From positions 56,732-120,731 of the forward strand of contig JAUIGL010000009.1 of the NCBI GenBank assembly GCA_030430165.1: 64,000 nt of DNA. The letters are read 5' to 3'. Under the pieces are notes generated by a model that was not told the DNA's origin, did not search any database, and saw nothing but the letters and a program-made list of their open reading frames with translations. Origin of the DNA: a bacterium (GTDB lineage: Bacteria; Desulfobacterota; Binatia; HRBIN30; CADEER01). This document shows positions 17,406-26,430 of this stretch, in pieces (the first letter of the stretch is position 1; each line of letters starts with the position of its first letter). The position numbers and the translations under genes were made by a program.

Positions 17406-17552
17406 CGGCGGCGCCGAGCTTGGCGTTGCCCAACGACCGGTGCGTTGCGGGAGGCAGGGGGGGCGGCAACCCAGCCTGAGCCTACAGCCCCAGCCTCCAG
17501 CCTTCTCTATCCAGCAGAAGTCCCGGGTGCAGGTAGAGCACCCGGGACCACC

Positions 17553-20204
17553 CTATCGCACATCGATGCGTACGGTGTCGCGGCTGGTGAGCTCTGGCTC
17601 GCCGTTTGGTCCGCCCTGATCGGTGTAGCTCAGCTCGACCACGAAATAGAGGGTTCCCTGCTCGCCGTGCCCGCGCAGGAAGGCGCGGAACTGGTTCTCG
17701 CAACCGCGCAGAGAGAAGAACGGGTGCGAGTGCGCGTTGTGCCCCAGACGGATGTCCCACAGCAGGTCTCGGCAATCGATTTCGCCGTCTTCGGCATCGG
17801 TCGCGCTGCCGCGCAGCTCCACTATGGTGTCGAGCTCGACCTCGATATCGTCGCGCGGCGACAGGATCTCGACCACCGGCGGCGTGTTGCCGACGACGAT
17901 GTCGGTGGTCGCCGGGAAGCTGGCCGTGCCCGACGAGTTGAGCACGGTCAGGGTCACCACATAGCGGCCGTTCTCCTCGTAGGTGAAGCTGGGCGAGGCG
18001 TCGCGCGAGTCGACTCTGCCGTCGCCGTCGAAATCCCATTCGTAGCGGAGGTCGCGATCGTCCTCTCCCGGGGCGCGCGAGCCTTCGCTCGAGAAGCTCA
18101 CGCTCAGCGGCGCTTCGCCGGATGTTGCGGACGCAGTGATGTTGGCGTCCGGCGACAGGTCGCCCGATTCGGAAAACTCGATTCGCGTGATCTGTGCGTC
18201 CGGGTTGTCGCCGTTGAACGCGGTGCCGAACTCGAGCACGTAGAGTGCGCCGTCGGCGCCGATGTCGAGGTCGATCGGCCTTCGGAATCGCTCCCACGGC
18301 AACAGACGCACGACCGACAGCAGCTCGCCTTCCGGGCTGACGTCGACCGCGGCGATGATGTCGCGCGTCCAGTCGGTCATCAGCAACTTGTTCTGGAATC
18401 GCTCCGGCAGTGCGAATGACGCGCGCCGCGACTGTTCCGGGTAGAACACGCCGGCGATCGCCGTGCGCCCGGTGAACCCGGCTTCCGAGTCGGTCGCATT
18501 GCCGAGCGCGAGCTCGCTGACCGTGGTGTAGTCGTAGGCGAGCACGGCGGGTTCGAAGTCGTCGCAGGAAAAGGGATCGCCGATCTCCTCGGTTTCGAAG
18601 TCGTAGTCGCTGTAGGGAATGTTGGCGCCGATGCAGTAGGGCCAGCCGTAGTTGCCCGGGAAGTCTGCGAAGTTGATCTCGTCGTAGCCGCGCGGACCGC
18701 GCGCCGTGTCGACCGGTGCGTCGGGTCCGACCTCGCCCCAGAAGAGGCGTCCGGTGGCCGGGTCGACGGCGGTACGGAACGGATTGCGACTGCCCATGGT
18801 GTAGATCTCGGGCCGCCCCTGCGAGCCGTCGCGCGGGAAGAGATTCCCCTCGGGAATCGAACCGTCCGGGTTGATGCGCAGGATGCTGCCGCGAAGGTCG
18901 AACGGGTTCTGGGCGGTGCGTTGCGAGTTCTCGCGCTCGCGGCCCGGTCGCTCGTCGAGCGGCGCGGTGCCGGCCGATTGAAACGGGTTGGTGTTGTCGC
19001 CCACCGACAGGAACAGGCTGCCGTCTGGGGCGAAGGTGATCGATCCGCCCTCGTGGCAGCACTCGCGCTCGCTGGGGACCTCGAGCAGGTCGATTCGGCT
19101 GTCGGGCTCGAGGGTATTGTTCGGATTTACGATGAACGACGAGAGGATGTTGAGTCCGGGCGGACCTTCCGCCGGCGCATCGACGATCGGTGTCGAATGG
19201 TAGAGGTAGAGGCGGCGGTTGCGGGCGAAGGCGGGGTCGAGGGCAAGCCCGAGCAAACCGTTTTCGGCCTCGGTGTCGACCGGGATCCGGGTGATCTCGA
19301 TCACCTGCCCCGAGTCGGGCAACCACACCATCAGCTCGCCGGTGCGTTCGATGTAGAACACCCGCCCGTCGTCGGCGACGGCGATCTCCATCGGGTTGCG
19401 CGGCTGCCGCGTCAGGACGATGCGGTTGTAGGACGGCGGCGCCGCGGCCCAGCGGATTCCCTCGAGGAGGTGCTGTTGGAAAACGGGATCGGCCCAGGTC
19501 TCGGGACGGTGTCCGAGGTTGGTGTAGAACGATCGGCCGCCCTCGAACTCCTTGTACCAGGCGACCGGGTGGTCGTCGCCCATCGAGGGGGTGTTCGGAA
19601 TGTTCGGATAGATGAACCCCTCCTCGTCGATCGTCATCAGGATCGAGTTGTCGCGGCGGGGATTGCGATCGAAATTGTAGATTTCGTCGGTGAAGAGGAA
19701 GGTGTCGGGCAAGTGGGCGGTCGACTGGTGGGTCGGGTCCTCGGTGGTCACCTCGACTTCGACCGGCAGCAGCGGGTGCGAGATGAAGTAGGCTCCGACC
19801 AACTGGCCATACCAGGGCCACTGGTGCTCGGTGTCGGCGGCGGAGTGCGCGCCGACGTAGCCGCGGCCGCTGCGGATGAAGCGCTGCAACGCCGCTTGTT
19901 GGTTCTCGTCGAGCACGTCGCCGGTGGTGTTGGCGAAGATGACGACGTCGAACTCGGCGAGGTCGTCGTCGTTGAAGATGCTCGCGTCCTCGGTGTGCGT
20001 GGTCGCGATCCCTTCTTCTTCCGGCAGGGAGGCGAAAAAGGCGACGGCGTCCTCGATCGAAGGATGGCGGAAGCCGGCGGTGCGTGAGAACAGCAGCGCG
20101 TTGATCGGCCCCTGTTCCTCGACCGGATCGCCGTCGTCGCTACCGCAGCCGGCGAGCAGGGTGATCAAGCAGGCGGAGACAAGGGTCAGATGATGAACAC
20201 GCAC
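17553..20204 (-). CDS. Lipoprotein fusion: ThuA-like domain, PQQ-type sugar dehydrogenase, PKD domain
   Basis: About 883 residues from GTG at 20204, backed by GGAGGAA six bases upstream; an in-frame ATG at 20306 lacks support. A lipobox LLAGC is followed by an acidic tether (GSDDGDPVEE). The ThuA domain spans about residues 35-250 (ALLFSRTAGFRHPSIEDAV...YVGAHSAADTEHQWPWYG). A six-bladed glucose/sorbosone dehydrogenase-like propeller follows (MEIAVADDGRVFYIERTG...NGLLGLALDPAF...GGSITFAPDG), then a PKD fold (LRYEWDFDGDGRVDSRDASPSFTYEENG) and a C-terminal beta region. Such fusions act on sugars outside the membrane; the substrate is unknown. It appears monocistronic. Confidence 0.85.
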   Translation of the reverse strand: MRVHHLTLVSACLITLLAGCGSDDGDPVEEQGPINALLFSRTAGFRHPSIEDAVAFFASLPEEEGIATTHTEDASIFNDDDLAEFDVVIFANTTGDVLDENQQAALQRFIRSGRGYVGAHSAADTEHQWPWYGQLVGAYFISHPLLPVEVEVTTEDPTHQSTAHLPDTFLFTDEIYNFDRNPRRDNSILMTIDEEGFIYPNIPNTPSMGDDHPVAWYKEFEGGRSFYTNLGHRPETWADPVFQQHLLEGIRWAAAPPSYNRIVLTRQPRNPMEIAVADDGRVFYIERTGELMVWLPDSGQVIEITRIPVDTEAENGLLGLALDPAFARNRRLYLYHSTPIVDAPAEGPPGLNILSSFIVNPNNTLEPDSRIDLLEVPSERECCHEGGSITFAPDGSLFLSVGDNTNPFQSAGTAPLDERPGRERENSQRTAQNPFDLRGSILRINPDGSIPEGNLFPRDGSQGRPEIYTMGSRNPFRTAVDPATGRLFWGEVGPDAPVDTARGPRGYDEINFADFPGNYGWPYCIGANIPYSDYDFETEEIGDPFSCDDFEPAVLAYDYTTVSELALGNATDSEAGFTGRTAIAGVFYPEQSRRASFALPERFQNKLLMTDWTRDIIAAVDVSPEGELLSVVRLLPWERFRRPIDLDIGADGALYVLEFGTAFNGDNPDAQITRIEFSESGDLSPDANITASATSGEAPLSVSFSSEGSRAPGEDDRDLRYEWDFDGDGRVDSRDASPSFTYEENGRYVVTLTVLNSSGTASFPATTDIVVGNTPPVVEILSPRDDIEVELDTIVELRGSATDAEDGEIDCRDLLWDIRLGHNAHSHPFFSLRGCENQFRAFLRGHGEQGTLYFVVELSYTDQGGPNGEPELTSRDTVRIDVR

Positions 20205-20443
20205 GGCGAATTCCTCCGGAAGGCGGTCTCTGCGCCCCGAACCGACCGAGGCGCTTGCGGGTGGACGTGAACTCCTGGCGGTATGGGAGCGGCAGCGGGA
20301 AGTCAAACTTGGGGCGCAGCGGATGATGTCGGCGGCGGTATCCCTTGTCCCCCGACCGGGTTCCGGGCATTAAGAGGAGCTGGAATTGACCCTGCCGGTC
20401 CCTCTGTTGGGAGAACCCAGGGCAACGGTGTGAGCTAATCTCG

Positions 20444-22990
20444 ATGCGGTTTGTGCGGACCCTGATCTCGCTCGGCTTCGTATTGTTCGGAGTCGTCGTC
20501 CTGGTGGTGGCCGCGGGTGCGTACCTGACGGCGACCGGGCGCAGCGTGCCGGCGATCCGCGCGGCGGCGGCGAGCGTCGGCCGGCTGACCGCGGGCCAGA
20601 GCACCGAGCAGATGGCGGTCTCCGTCGTCGCCGACCCCGCCGAGCGGCGCTTCGACGCGGTTGCGCGGGTTCGGGTTCGCGCCGTCGACGAGCGGCGACG
20701 TTTCTACTTTCTGCTCGACGATGGGCTGGCACTGGACGAGGTCTGGCAGGAGTCGGCGGATGGCCGTCGGATGGTCTTGGATCACCACCGCCTGTGGTTG
20801 CTGGTTGCGGTCGAGCTACCCGAGTCGATCGCCCCCGCTACGGAGACGACGCTCGGCTTCTCGTACCGCGGCGACCCGACCGCCGGTATCTCGCCTTTCG
20901 GTTTCGAGGTCTTCGAGTCGGATCAGGTGGTGCTCGGTCCGACCGATCTCTGGTACCCGGCCGATCTGCGCAGCTTTTTCAGCGCCGATGTCGAGGTCAC
21001 CCTGCCGCCACACCTGACCCTGGTCCACGCCGGGAGCAGCGAGGCTGTCGGCGGGCTGGGCAGCCGACAGAGGCGCCGCTGGAGCAGCGGCCGGCCGACC
21101 GCTGGATTGGCGCTGGTCGCCGGTCGCTTTGGCGAGTCCTCGGTGGCGAGCGCTGGTGTGTCGCACCACGCCTACGTCGGCGAAGGCATCGACCTCGACG
21201 GCGCGCGCTTGGCGGCGGCGATGGCGCGGGCGTTCGACCGGCTCGGCGCAGTTTACGGAGCGGCCGGGGTATCCCGCCAGGCGTTGTTCGTCAGTCGCTC
21301 TCTGCCGCGCCCGCTTGCCGATGGGACCGGCGTCGTCGGTCTCGCGCCGAGCTCGTTTCGCGCTGGCGACTACGGATTCGCCGCGCTTGCCGAGGGGATC
21401 GCGCGCACTTGGTGGGGCGGGGTGGTTGCCGCCGCGCCGACTGCGCCGGAAGCGGGTGGCGCCTGGATCGTCGATGGCTTCGCCGCCAACGCCGCGCGGG
21501 GCGTGATTCGCGATGAGATCGGTGCCGATGCCGCCTTCCGCTGGCAGCGCGGTCGCATGTTCGACCCGACGATTGCCGGCGCGCTCGACCAGGCTTCGGT
21601 GGTCGACGCCGAGATCGAGCCGTCGACCTGGCACACGCTCGCCGGCAAGGCATCGTGGGTGGTGGCGATGCTCGAGCGCAAGCTCGGCGGCCAGGCCTTC
21701 GCCGCGGCGGCGCGCACGCTGCTGGAGACGCACCGCAACCAGATGCTCGACACGGCGACGCTGGCTTCGACCCTGGGTGAAAGCTCGGCAGCGGATCTCA
21801 CCCGCTTTTTCTCCGATTGGGTCGAGGGCATCGGCCAGGTGGATTTGTCGCTGGACGCGAAAGGTGGGGGCGGCGTGCTCGCCAACCACGACATCGTCCC
21901 GGTGAAAGGTGAGATCGAGCTGTGGCGGGTTCCGCCGGGCAGCCAGCCGGTCGAACAGAAGATATCGCTCGGCGATTCGACTCCGCTCGGCAATGCCGAG
22001 CGGCTGGTCGTCGACCCGCGCGGCGGCTTCGCCGACATGCGGCGCGGCAACAACGTGCTGCCGCGCGAGGCCGGGCCGCGACTGATTGCTCGCTCGCCGC
22101 GCGGTGCTTGGCTCCTCGTCGAGGGAGAACCGCACGACTGGGCGCAGGCGCGCATCCGGATCATCGATGAGTCGGGTCGCGGCGATCGCGCGTGGGACTT
22201 CGACCGCGGCGTGGTTGGCCGTCCGCGGTGGAGTGCGGACGGTACCAGAGTCCTCGCGGTCGAGCCTCCGCGCGGCGGTGGCAACACCCTCTACGAGTTG
22301 CATCCGAGCGACGGCACGCAGCGGGTAGTCGGCGGCGACACGGTGGCCGATGCCGGCGTCGGCGGCGTCGCTGCGGCGCGCGGCGATCGATTGGTTTGGC
22401 TAGACGCGAAGGGATCCCGCGAACTGGCCCGCGTCGACGGCCGGGTCGAGGCGCCGCGGATCTCGGCGGAAGACGCGTCGGTGGCATACGCGGCGGTGCT
22501 CGGTTCGCAGATGGAGCTGAGGCTGGTCGACACCGCCACCGGCGACGATCGCCTATTGATGACCTGGCCGGCGACCGAGCTGGACTGGCGCTGGTCGCCC
22601 GATGCGAGCCGCCTCTTCGCCGTGCTCGGCGGCGATTGGGATTGGCAACTCTGGGAGATCCCCGTCGACGGTACGCCGCGCGCGCTGGTGCGCGAAGCGG
22701 CTGGGATCCGCACCCTGGCGGTTTCTCCGGACGGCAACCGCATCGCCCTGGCGGCGCAGGGCAAGCTCGACGAGCGATTCGAGCGCTACGAGGTCTTCGT
22801 CGTCGATCGCGCCGACCCGACCGCTTCGCAACGCTACACGGTGGCCGGCCAGAACGTGGTCGACATCGCCTGGCGCGACGACGATTCCCTCTTCGCAATC
22901 GTCTCCGACCCGACCTATCCGATGCTACCGTCGCAGCGAACCATCAAAGTGCTGCAGCTGGCGGATGGGTCGGTAGTTGATGCTGGTTAG
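20444..22990 (+). CDS. M1-aminopeptidase-like protein lacking zinc ligands, with C-terminal beta-propeller
   Basis: 848 residues with an N-terminal signal anchor (LISLGFVLFGVVVLVVAAGAYL). The middle region resembles the M1 peptidase fold: an N-terminal beta domain, then EGIARTWWGG followed by IVDGFAANAA. These align with HELAHQWWG and NEGFA of real M1 enzymes, so both His ligands, the catalytic Glu and the third Glu ligand are all replaced. About 350 C-terminal residues carry TolB/WD-like blades (WSADGTRVLAVEP, WSPDASRLFAVLGG, VSPDGNRIALAAQG). The role may be binding or scaffolding in the periplasm. No clear ribosome binding site precedes the ATG. Confidence 0.6.
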   Translation: MRFVRTLISLGFVLFGVVVLVVAAGAYLTATGRSVPAIRAAAASVGRLTAGQSTEQMAVSVVADPAERRFDAVARVRVRAVDERRRFYFLLDDGLALDEVWQESADGRRMVLDHHRLWLLVAVELPESIAPATETTLGFSYRGDPTAGISPFGFEVFESDQVVLGPTDLWYPADLRSFFSADVEVTLPPHLTLVHAGSSEAVGGLGSRQRRRWSSGRPTAGLALVAGRFGESSVASAGVSHHAYVGEGIDLDGARLAAAMARAFDRLGAVYGAAGVSRQALFVSRSLPRPLADGTGVVGLAPSSFRAGDYGFAALAEGIARTWWGGVVAAAPTAPEAGGAWIVDGFAANAARGVIRDEIGADAAFRWQRGRMFDPTIAGALDQASVVDAEIEPSTWHTLAGKASWVVAMLERKLGGQAFAAAARTLLETHRNQMLDTATLASTLGESSAADLTRFFSDWVEGIGQVDLSLDAKGGGGVLANHDIVPVKGEIELWRVPPGSQPVEQKISLGDSTPLGNAERLVVDPRGGFADMRRGNNVLPREAGPRLIARSPRGAWLLVEGEPHDWAQARIRIIDESGRGDRAWDFDRGVVGRPRWSADGTRVLAVEPPRGGGNTLYELHPSDGTQRVVGGDTVADAGVGGVAAARGDRLVWLDAKGSRELARVDGRVEAPRISAEDASVAYAAVLGSQMELRLVDTATGDDRLLMTWPATELDWRWSPDASRLFAVLGGDWDWQLWEIPVDGTPRALVREAAGIRTLAVSPDGNRIALAAQGKLDERFERYEVFVVDRADPTASQRYTVAGQNVVDIAWRDDDSLFAIVSDPTYPMLPSQRTIKVLQLADGSVVDAG

Positions 22991-23100
22991 AGGGATCTGG
23001 GAGCTGGGATTTGGGATCTGGGGTAGGCGCGCGCTGCGCGCGGCCTGTTTCAAATAGCTCCCTACCGCCCCCAGATCCCAGCTCCTAGATCCCAGCTCCC
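22991..23100. repeat. Long inverted repeat of GATCTGGGAGCTGGGAT units
   Basis: The left arm (22991-23027) contains GGATCTGGGAGCTGGGAT and a second GGGATCTGGGG. The right arm (23061-23100) carries the complement (CCCCCAGATCCCAGCTCC, then AGATCCCAGCTCCC). The loop includes GCGCGCGCTGCGCGCGG. It starts at the stop codon of the M1-like gene and ends just past the stop of the convergent CBS gene, so it may serve as a bidirectional transcript end. Confidence 0.6.
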
Positions 23101-23102
23101 AA

Positions 23103-23639
23103 CTAAGCTCCCTCGCGTTCGCGGGCGATGCTGTGGCGCGGCGATGGGGGTAGGTTGAGTACGGCGCGGGGGACCAGGTCGACCATGAAGTCGACGATGG
23201 CGCGCATTGCGATGACACCGGCGGGATGGCCGTGCTGGTCGAGAATCGGGATGTGACGGAAGCCGCCGACGCTCATCAGGTGCAGGGCGAAGGCGAGGCT
23301 GTCGTCGAGGGTCAGGCACTCGGGGTCGCGGGTCATCACTTCGGCGACCAGCACCGAGTCGGGTGCCAGGCCGGCGGCAGCGATCTTCAGCAGCACGTCG
23401 CGCTCGGTGAACACACCGACCAGACGATCTTGATCGACCACCAGGGTGCAGCCGATTCGATGGGTCTGCATGAGATCGATGGCCGCCGCCGCCGTCGCAT
23501 CGGGCGCGACGGCGATCGGCTTGCGCAGCGAGCTCAAGTTGCGGATCGGCTCTTCCGAGATGACCGCGCCGAGATCCGCGCGCGTAGTCGATCTCTCTTC
23601 AGCGATTCGTTCTTCTTCGAGGATTTGGTGATGTTCCAC
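23103..23639 (-). CDS. CBS-domain pair protein
   Basis: 178 residues from GTG at 23639, with GGGAGG about ten bases upstream; the frame runs on upstream without support. After a charged N-terminus, two CBS repeats are seen: SLRKPIAVAPDATAAAAIDLMQTHRIGCTLVVDQDRLVGVFTERDVLLK, then VAEVMTRDPECLTLDDSLAFALHLMSVGGFRHIPILDQHGHPAGVIAMRAIVDFM. Both end in the usual hydrophobic strand and charged helix. Such stand-alone CBS pairs sense adenosine nucleotides. Convergent with the M1-like gene; function unknown. Confidence 0.82.
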   Translation of the reverse strand: MEHHQILEEERIAEERSTTRADLGAVISEEPIRNLSSLRKPIAVAPDATAAAAIDLMQTHRIGCTLVVDQDRLVGVFTERDVLLKIAAAGLAPDSVLVAEVMTRDPECLTLDDSLAFALHLMSVGGFRHIPILDQHGHPAGVIAMRAIVDFMVDLVPRAVLNLPPSPRHSIAREREGA

Positions 23640-23807
23640 GGGCCCAACCTCCCTTGTCAGTCCCCGACCACACCGCACCGCTCCGCCTCGTTTGGGGGGC
23701 GAAACTAGAGCACAGGCGCGAGGCGAATGGCAAGCGAAACCGGGGCGGTGCTGTCTCTGTCGCGGGGTCCGCTTGCCGCCACCGGCGGCAGCGGTTATGA
23801 GCGGCGC

Positions 23808-24044
23808 ATGGCCCTGCCGAAAATCGACGTTCTGCGCTGCCTCGACGAGAATTGCCAGGGAATGATGGCCTACGAGGTCACCGAGGGGAACGTGCTCTAC
23901 GTCGACCTCGCCTACACCGCGAGGGTCGACGGCGACACCAGGTACTTCCCGTGCCCAAAGTGCGGCGGTCGCAACATCGTCGAGGAATTCACCGACGACA
24001 AGGGCAGGACCGCGCACCGGGTGACTCGCTTCGCGGCGGCCTGA
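23808..24044 (+). CDS. Small zinc-ribbon-like protein (78 aa)
   Basis: The sequence MALPKIDVLRCLDENCQGMM...YFPCPKCGGRNIVEEF contains one Cys-x4-Cys and one Cys-x2-Cys pair spaced as in zinc ribbons. The ATG at 23808 is chosen over an ATG at 23727 because the 27 extra residues look like untranslated sequence (MASETGAVLSLSRGPLA), but this is uncertain. The family is not recognised. It is followed after 16 bases by the nitrate-reductase-associated-like gene. Confidence 0.55.
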   Translation: MALPKIDVLRCLDENCQGMMAYEVTEGNVLYVDLAYTARVDGDTRYFPCPKCGGRNIVEEFTDDKGRTAHRVTRFAAA

Positions 24045-24060
24045 GCGGGCGCGCGGTGCG

Positions 24061-24318
24061 GTGAAGCCCAAAGATCTCAGCCCCGAGGAGCAGCGAGCCG
24101 CCGAGGACGCCCTGATCCTCCTGCCGCGCTCGATTCGCGACAAGCTCGACAAGGTCGCCATCAAGCTCCACCTCGCCGAATGGCAGGCCCTGCCGATGCC
24201 CGACCGCGGATGGCTGCGCGACAGTCCCTGTGAGAGCGACGAGGAGATCGAAGCCTACCGCGACCACCTGACCGCCCTGGTCGAAACCCACTGCGGTAAA
24301 TCCCCCGACCGCCTATGA
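24061..24318 (+). CDS. Nitrate reductase associated protein-like (PF09655 type), 85 aa
   Basis: From GTG at 24061. The segment IRDKLDKVAIKLHLAEWQALPMPDR, followed by GWLRDSPCESDEEIEAYRDHLTALVETHCG, matches my memory of the 'nitrate reductase associated protein' family: KLD...IKL.L..W..L...R and CxxxxEIxxYRxxLxxLV. No nitrate reductase lies in this window, so the name may not reflect the function. It is probably co-transcribed with the zinc-ribbon gene. The downstream side carries the hairpin array at 24341. Confidence 0.65.
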   Translation: MKPKDLSPEEQRAAEDALILLPRSIRDKLDKVAIKLHLAEWQALPMPDRGWLRDSPCESDEEIEAYRDHLTALVETHCGKSPDRL

Positions 24319-24340
24319 CCTGCGGACACCCCATTTTTCG

Positions 24341-24455
24341 CCCGGCAGAGCCGGGCTTGGGACGCGTCGGCGTGAGCCGAGCTTGGGACGCATCGGCGGA
24401 GCCGAGCTTGGGACGCCGCCGCAGGCGGCTTGGGACCGGCGAGCGGAGCTCGCCG
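24341..24455. repeat. Array of five variable hairpins separated by CTTGGGACG
   Basis: Five short palindromes with different stems (for example CCCGGC-AGA-GCCGGG, CATCGGC-GGA-GCCGAG and CGGCGAGC-GGA-GCTCGCCG) are joined by the constant spacer CTTGGGAC(G). The period is about 25 bases. The same spacer and stem style recur at 27804-28047. It occupies the leader region of the AtuA-like gene. Confidence 0.7.
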
Positions 24456-24502
24456 CAGCTTTTGCCCCCGCGACCGATCAGTGTAGAAAAGGTCGCTCTG
24501 TC

Positions 24503-26305
24503 ATGAAGAACCTAGTGCGAATCGCCAATGCCAGCGGCTACTGGGGCGACGATCCCGAAGCCCTCTATCGCCAGGTCGCCGGCGGCGCCGTCGACTACGT
24601 GACCCTCGACTACCTCGCCGAGATCACCATGGTGATCCTGCGCCGCCAGCGCGATCGCGATCCACAGCGCGGCTACGCCTACGATTTCATCGACCATTTG
24701 CGAAGGGCATTGCCGCTGGTTGCCGAGCGCGGAGTGACGGTGATCGCCAACGCCGGTGGCATCAACCCCGGCGCTTGCGCCGACGCGGTCGCCGAGCTGT
24801 GCGCCGAGGTCGGCGTCGATCTGCCGATCGGTGTGGTCGCCGGCGACGACTTGATGCCGCGTCTCGCCGAGCTGGAAGAACAGGGGGCGGGGCTCGACCA
24901 TCTCGACGGCGAGCGGACCTACGACGAAGTACGCGGTCACGTCGTGGCGGCCAACGCCTACATCGGCGCCAAGCCGGTGGTCGAGGCGTTGCGCGGCGGC
25001 GCGCGCATCATCGTCACCGGGCGCACCACCGATGCCGCACTGATTCTGGCGCCGCTGGTGCACGAGTTCGGCTGGGCCTGGGAGGACTGGGATCGAATCG
25101 CCGCCGGAACCGTCGCTGGCCACATTCTCGAGTGCGGCGCCCAGGCGACGGGTGGCAACTATACGGACTGGCAACGCATTCCGTCGATGCTCGACGTCGG
25201 CTACCCGATCGTCGAGGCCTCGGCCGACGGCAGCTTCGTCGTCACCAAGCATCCCGGCACCGGCGGACTGGTCAGCCGCCGCACCGTGACCGAGCAGCTG
25301 CTCTACGAGATCGGCGACCCGCGCGCTTACCTGACTCCCGACGTCAGCGTCGACTTCACGGCGCTCGAGCTCGCCGAAGACGGCGCCGATCGGGTTCGCG
25401 TCTCGGGCGCCCGCGGCCGCCCCGCGCCGTCCGCGCTAAAAGTTTCGATGGTCTACCGGCACGGCTATCGCGCGGTCGGTACCGTCCTCGTCTCCGGACC
25501 GAACGCGGTCGCCAAGAGCGAGCGCCTGGCGGAGATGGTGTGGCATCGGCTGGGCGATGATTTCGAGGACTGGCGGACCGACCTGGTCGGCCATCGTGCC
25601 TGCTGGGGCGGCGCCGGACCGGACGAGAACGAGCCCAACGAGATCGTCCTGCGCATCGGTGTCGTCGATCCCGATCGCGCCAAGGTCGAACGCTTCTCCA
25701 AGCTGCTGCTCGGCTTCGCCCTGCAGGGCCCGCCCGGGCTCGGCATGCTGGGCGGACGCCCGGCGGTGCAGCCGGCCTACGGTTTCTGGCCGGCGACCAT
25801 CGATCGCGAGTACGTCACCGCCGAGGTCGAGTTGCGCAACGGCGACGCTCGCCAGCGAATCGAAGTGCCGACGACGCTCGCCGGTGCTGGCACCGGCTCG
25901 TCGCCGGACGCGGTCGAAGGTGCGGCTGCCAAGGAGGACGACGAGCCGCACACCGCGCGAACCTCGCGGGTACGCCTGAGCACGATCGCCTACGCGCGCT
26001 CCGGCGACAAGGGAGCGCACGCAAACATCGGCCTCGGCGCGCGCTCCGAATCGGCCTTCGAGTTCCTGCGCGAAGCTCTGACCGCCAACCGCGTTCGCAA
26101 CTTCTACCAGGAGCTGGTCGACGGCGAGGTCGTGCGCTACGAGCTCGCCAAGCTGCTCGCCTTCAATTTCGTTCTGCACGACGCGCTCGGCGGTGGTGGC
26201 ACCCTCTCGCTGCGCGTCGATCACCAGGGCAAGACGCTCGCCCAGGGATTGCTGACCATGGAGCTAGACGTTCCGGAAGACGTGCTGGCCTCGGTTGGCG
26301 CGTAA
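24503..26305 (+). CDS. AtuA-like protein (DUF1446 family)
   Basis: 600 residues, close to the usual length for acyclic terpene utilisation AtuA. The start (MKNLVRIANASGYWGDDPEALYRQV), GGARIIVTGRTTDAALILAPLVHEFGW, LECGAQATGGNYTDW and TEQLLYEIGDPRAYLTPDV are family hallmarks. The C-terminal part carries IAYARSGDKGAHANIGLGARS. AtuA proteins accompany catabolism of citronellol/geraniol-type acids and related branched acyl-CoAs, though the reaction is not well defined. No carboxylase genes lie beside it here, so the pathway is uncertain. ATG at 24503 is used; an upstream extension runs through the hairpin array and is not credible. Confidence 0.87.
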   Translation: MKNLVRIANASGYWGDDPEALYRQVAGGAVDYVTLDYLAEITMVILRRQRDRDPQRGYAYDFIDHLRRALPLVAERGVTVIANAGGINPGACADAVAELCAEVGVDLPIGVVAGDDLMPRLAELEEQGAGLDHLDGERTYDEVRGHVVAANAYIGAKPVVEALRGGARIIVTGRTTDAALILAPLVHEFGWAWEDWDRIAAGTVAGHILECGAQATGGNYTDWQRIPSMLDVGYPIVEASADGSFVVTKHPGTGGLVSRRTVTEQLLYEIGDPRAYLTPDVSVDFTALELAEDGADRVRVSGARGRPAPSALKVSMVYRHGYRAVGTVLVSGPNAVAKSERLAEMVWHRLGDDFEDWRTDLVGHRACWGGAGPDENEPNEIVLRIGVVDPDRAKVERFSKLLLGFALQGPPGLGMLGGRPAVQPAYGFWPATIDREYVTAEVELRNGDARQRIEVPTTLAGAGTGSSPDAVEGAAAKEDDEPHTARTSRVRLSTIAYARSGDKGAHANIGLGARSESAFEFLREALTANRVRNFYQELVDGEVVRYELAKLLAFNFVLHDALGGGGTLSLRVDHQGKTLAQGLLTMELDVPEDVLASVGA

Positions 26306-26430
26306 TCGACTCCCGAGCCCGAGCCCGAGCCTCCAGCCTTCTCTTCAAGGTCGGCTGATCCAAAGCCGCCCCCACCCTCTGGCTGTGCCTACGAGCCGCG
26401 CGCCGGAGGGCAGGAGCAAGCGAGCTCTGT

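Noticed and set aside
24383..24502. N-terminal extension of the AtuA-like protein back to 24383
   Set aside because: The extra 40 residues are translated hairpin-array sequence; MKNLVRIANASG at 24503 is the family start.
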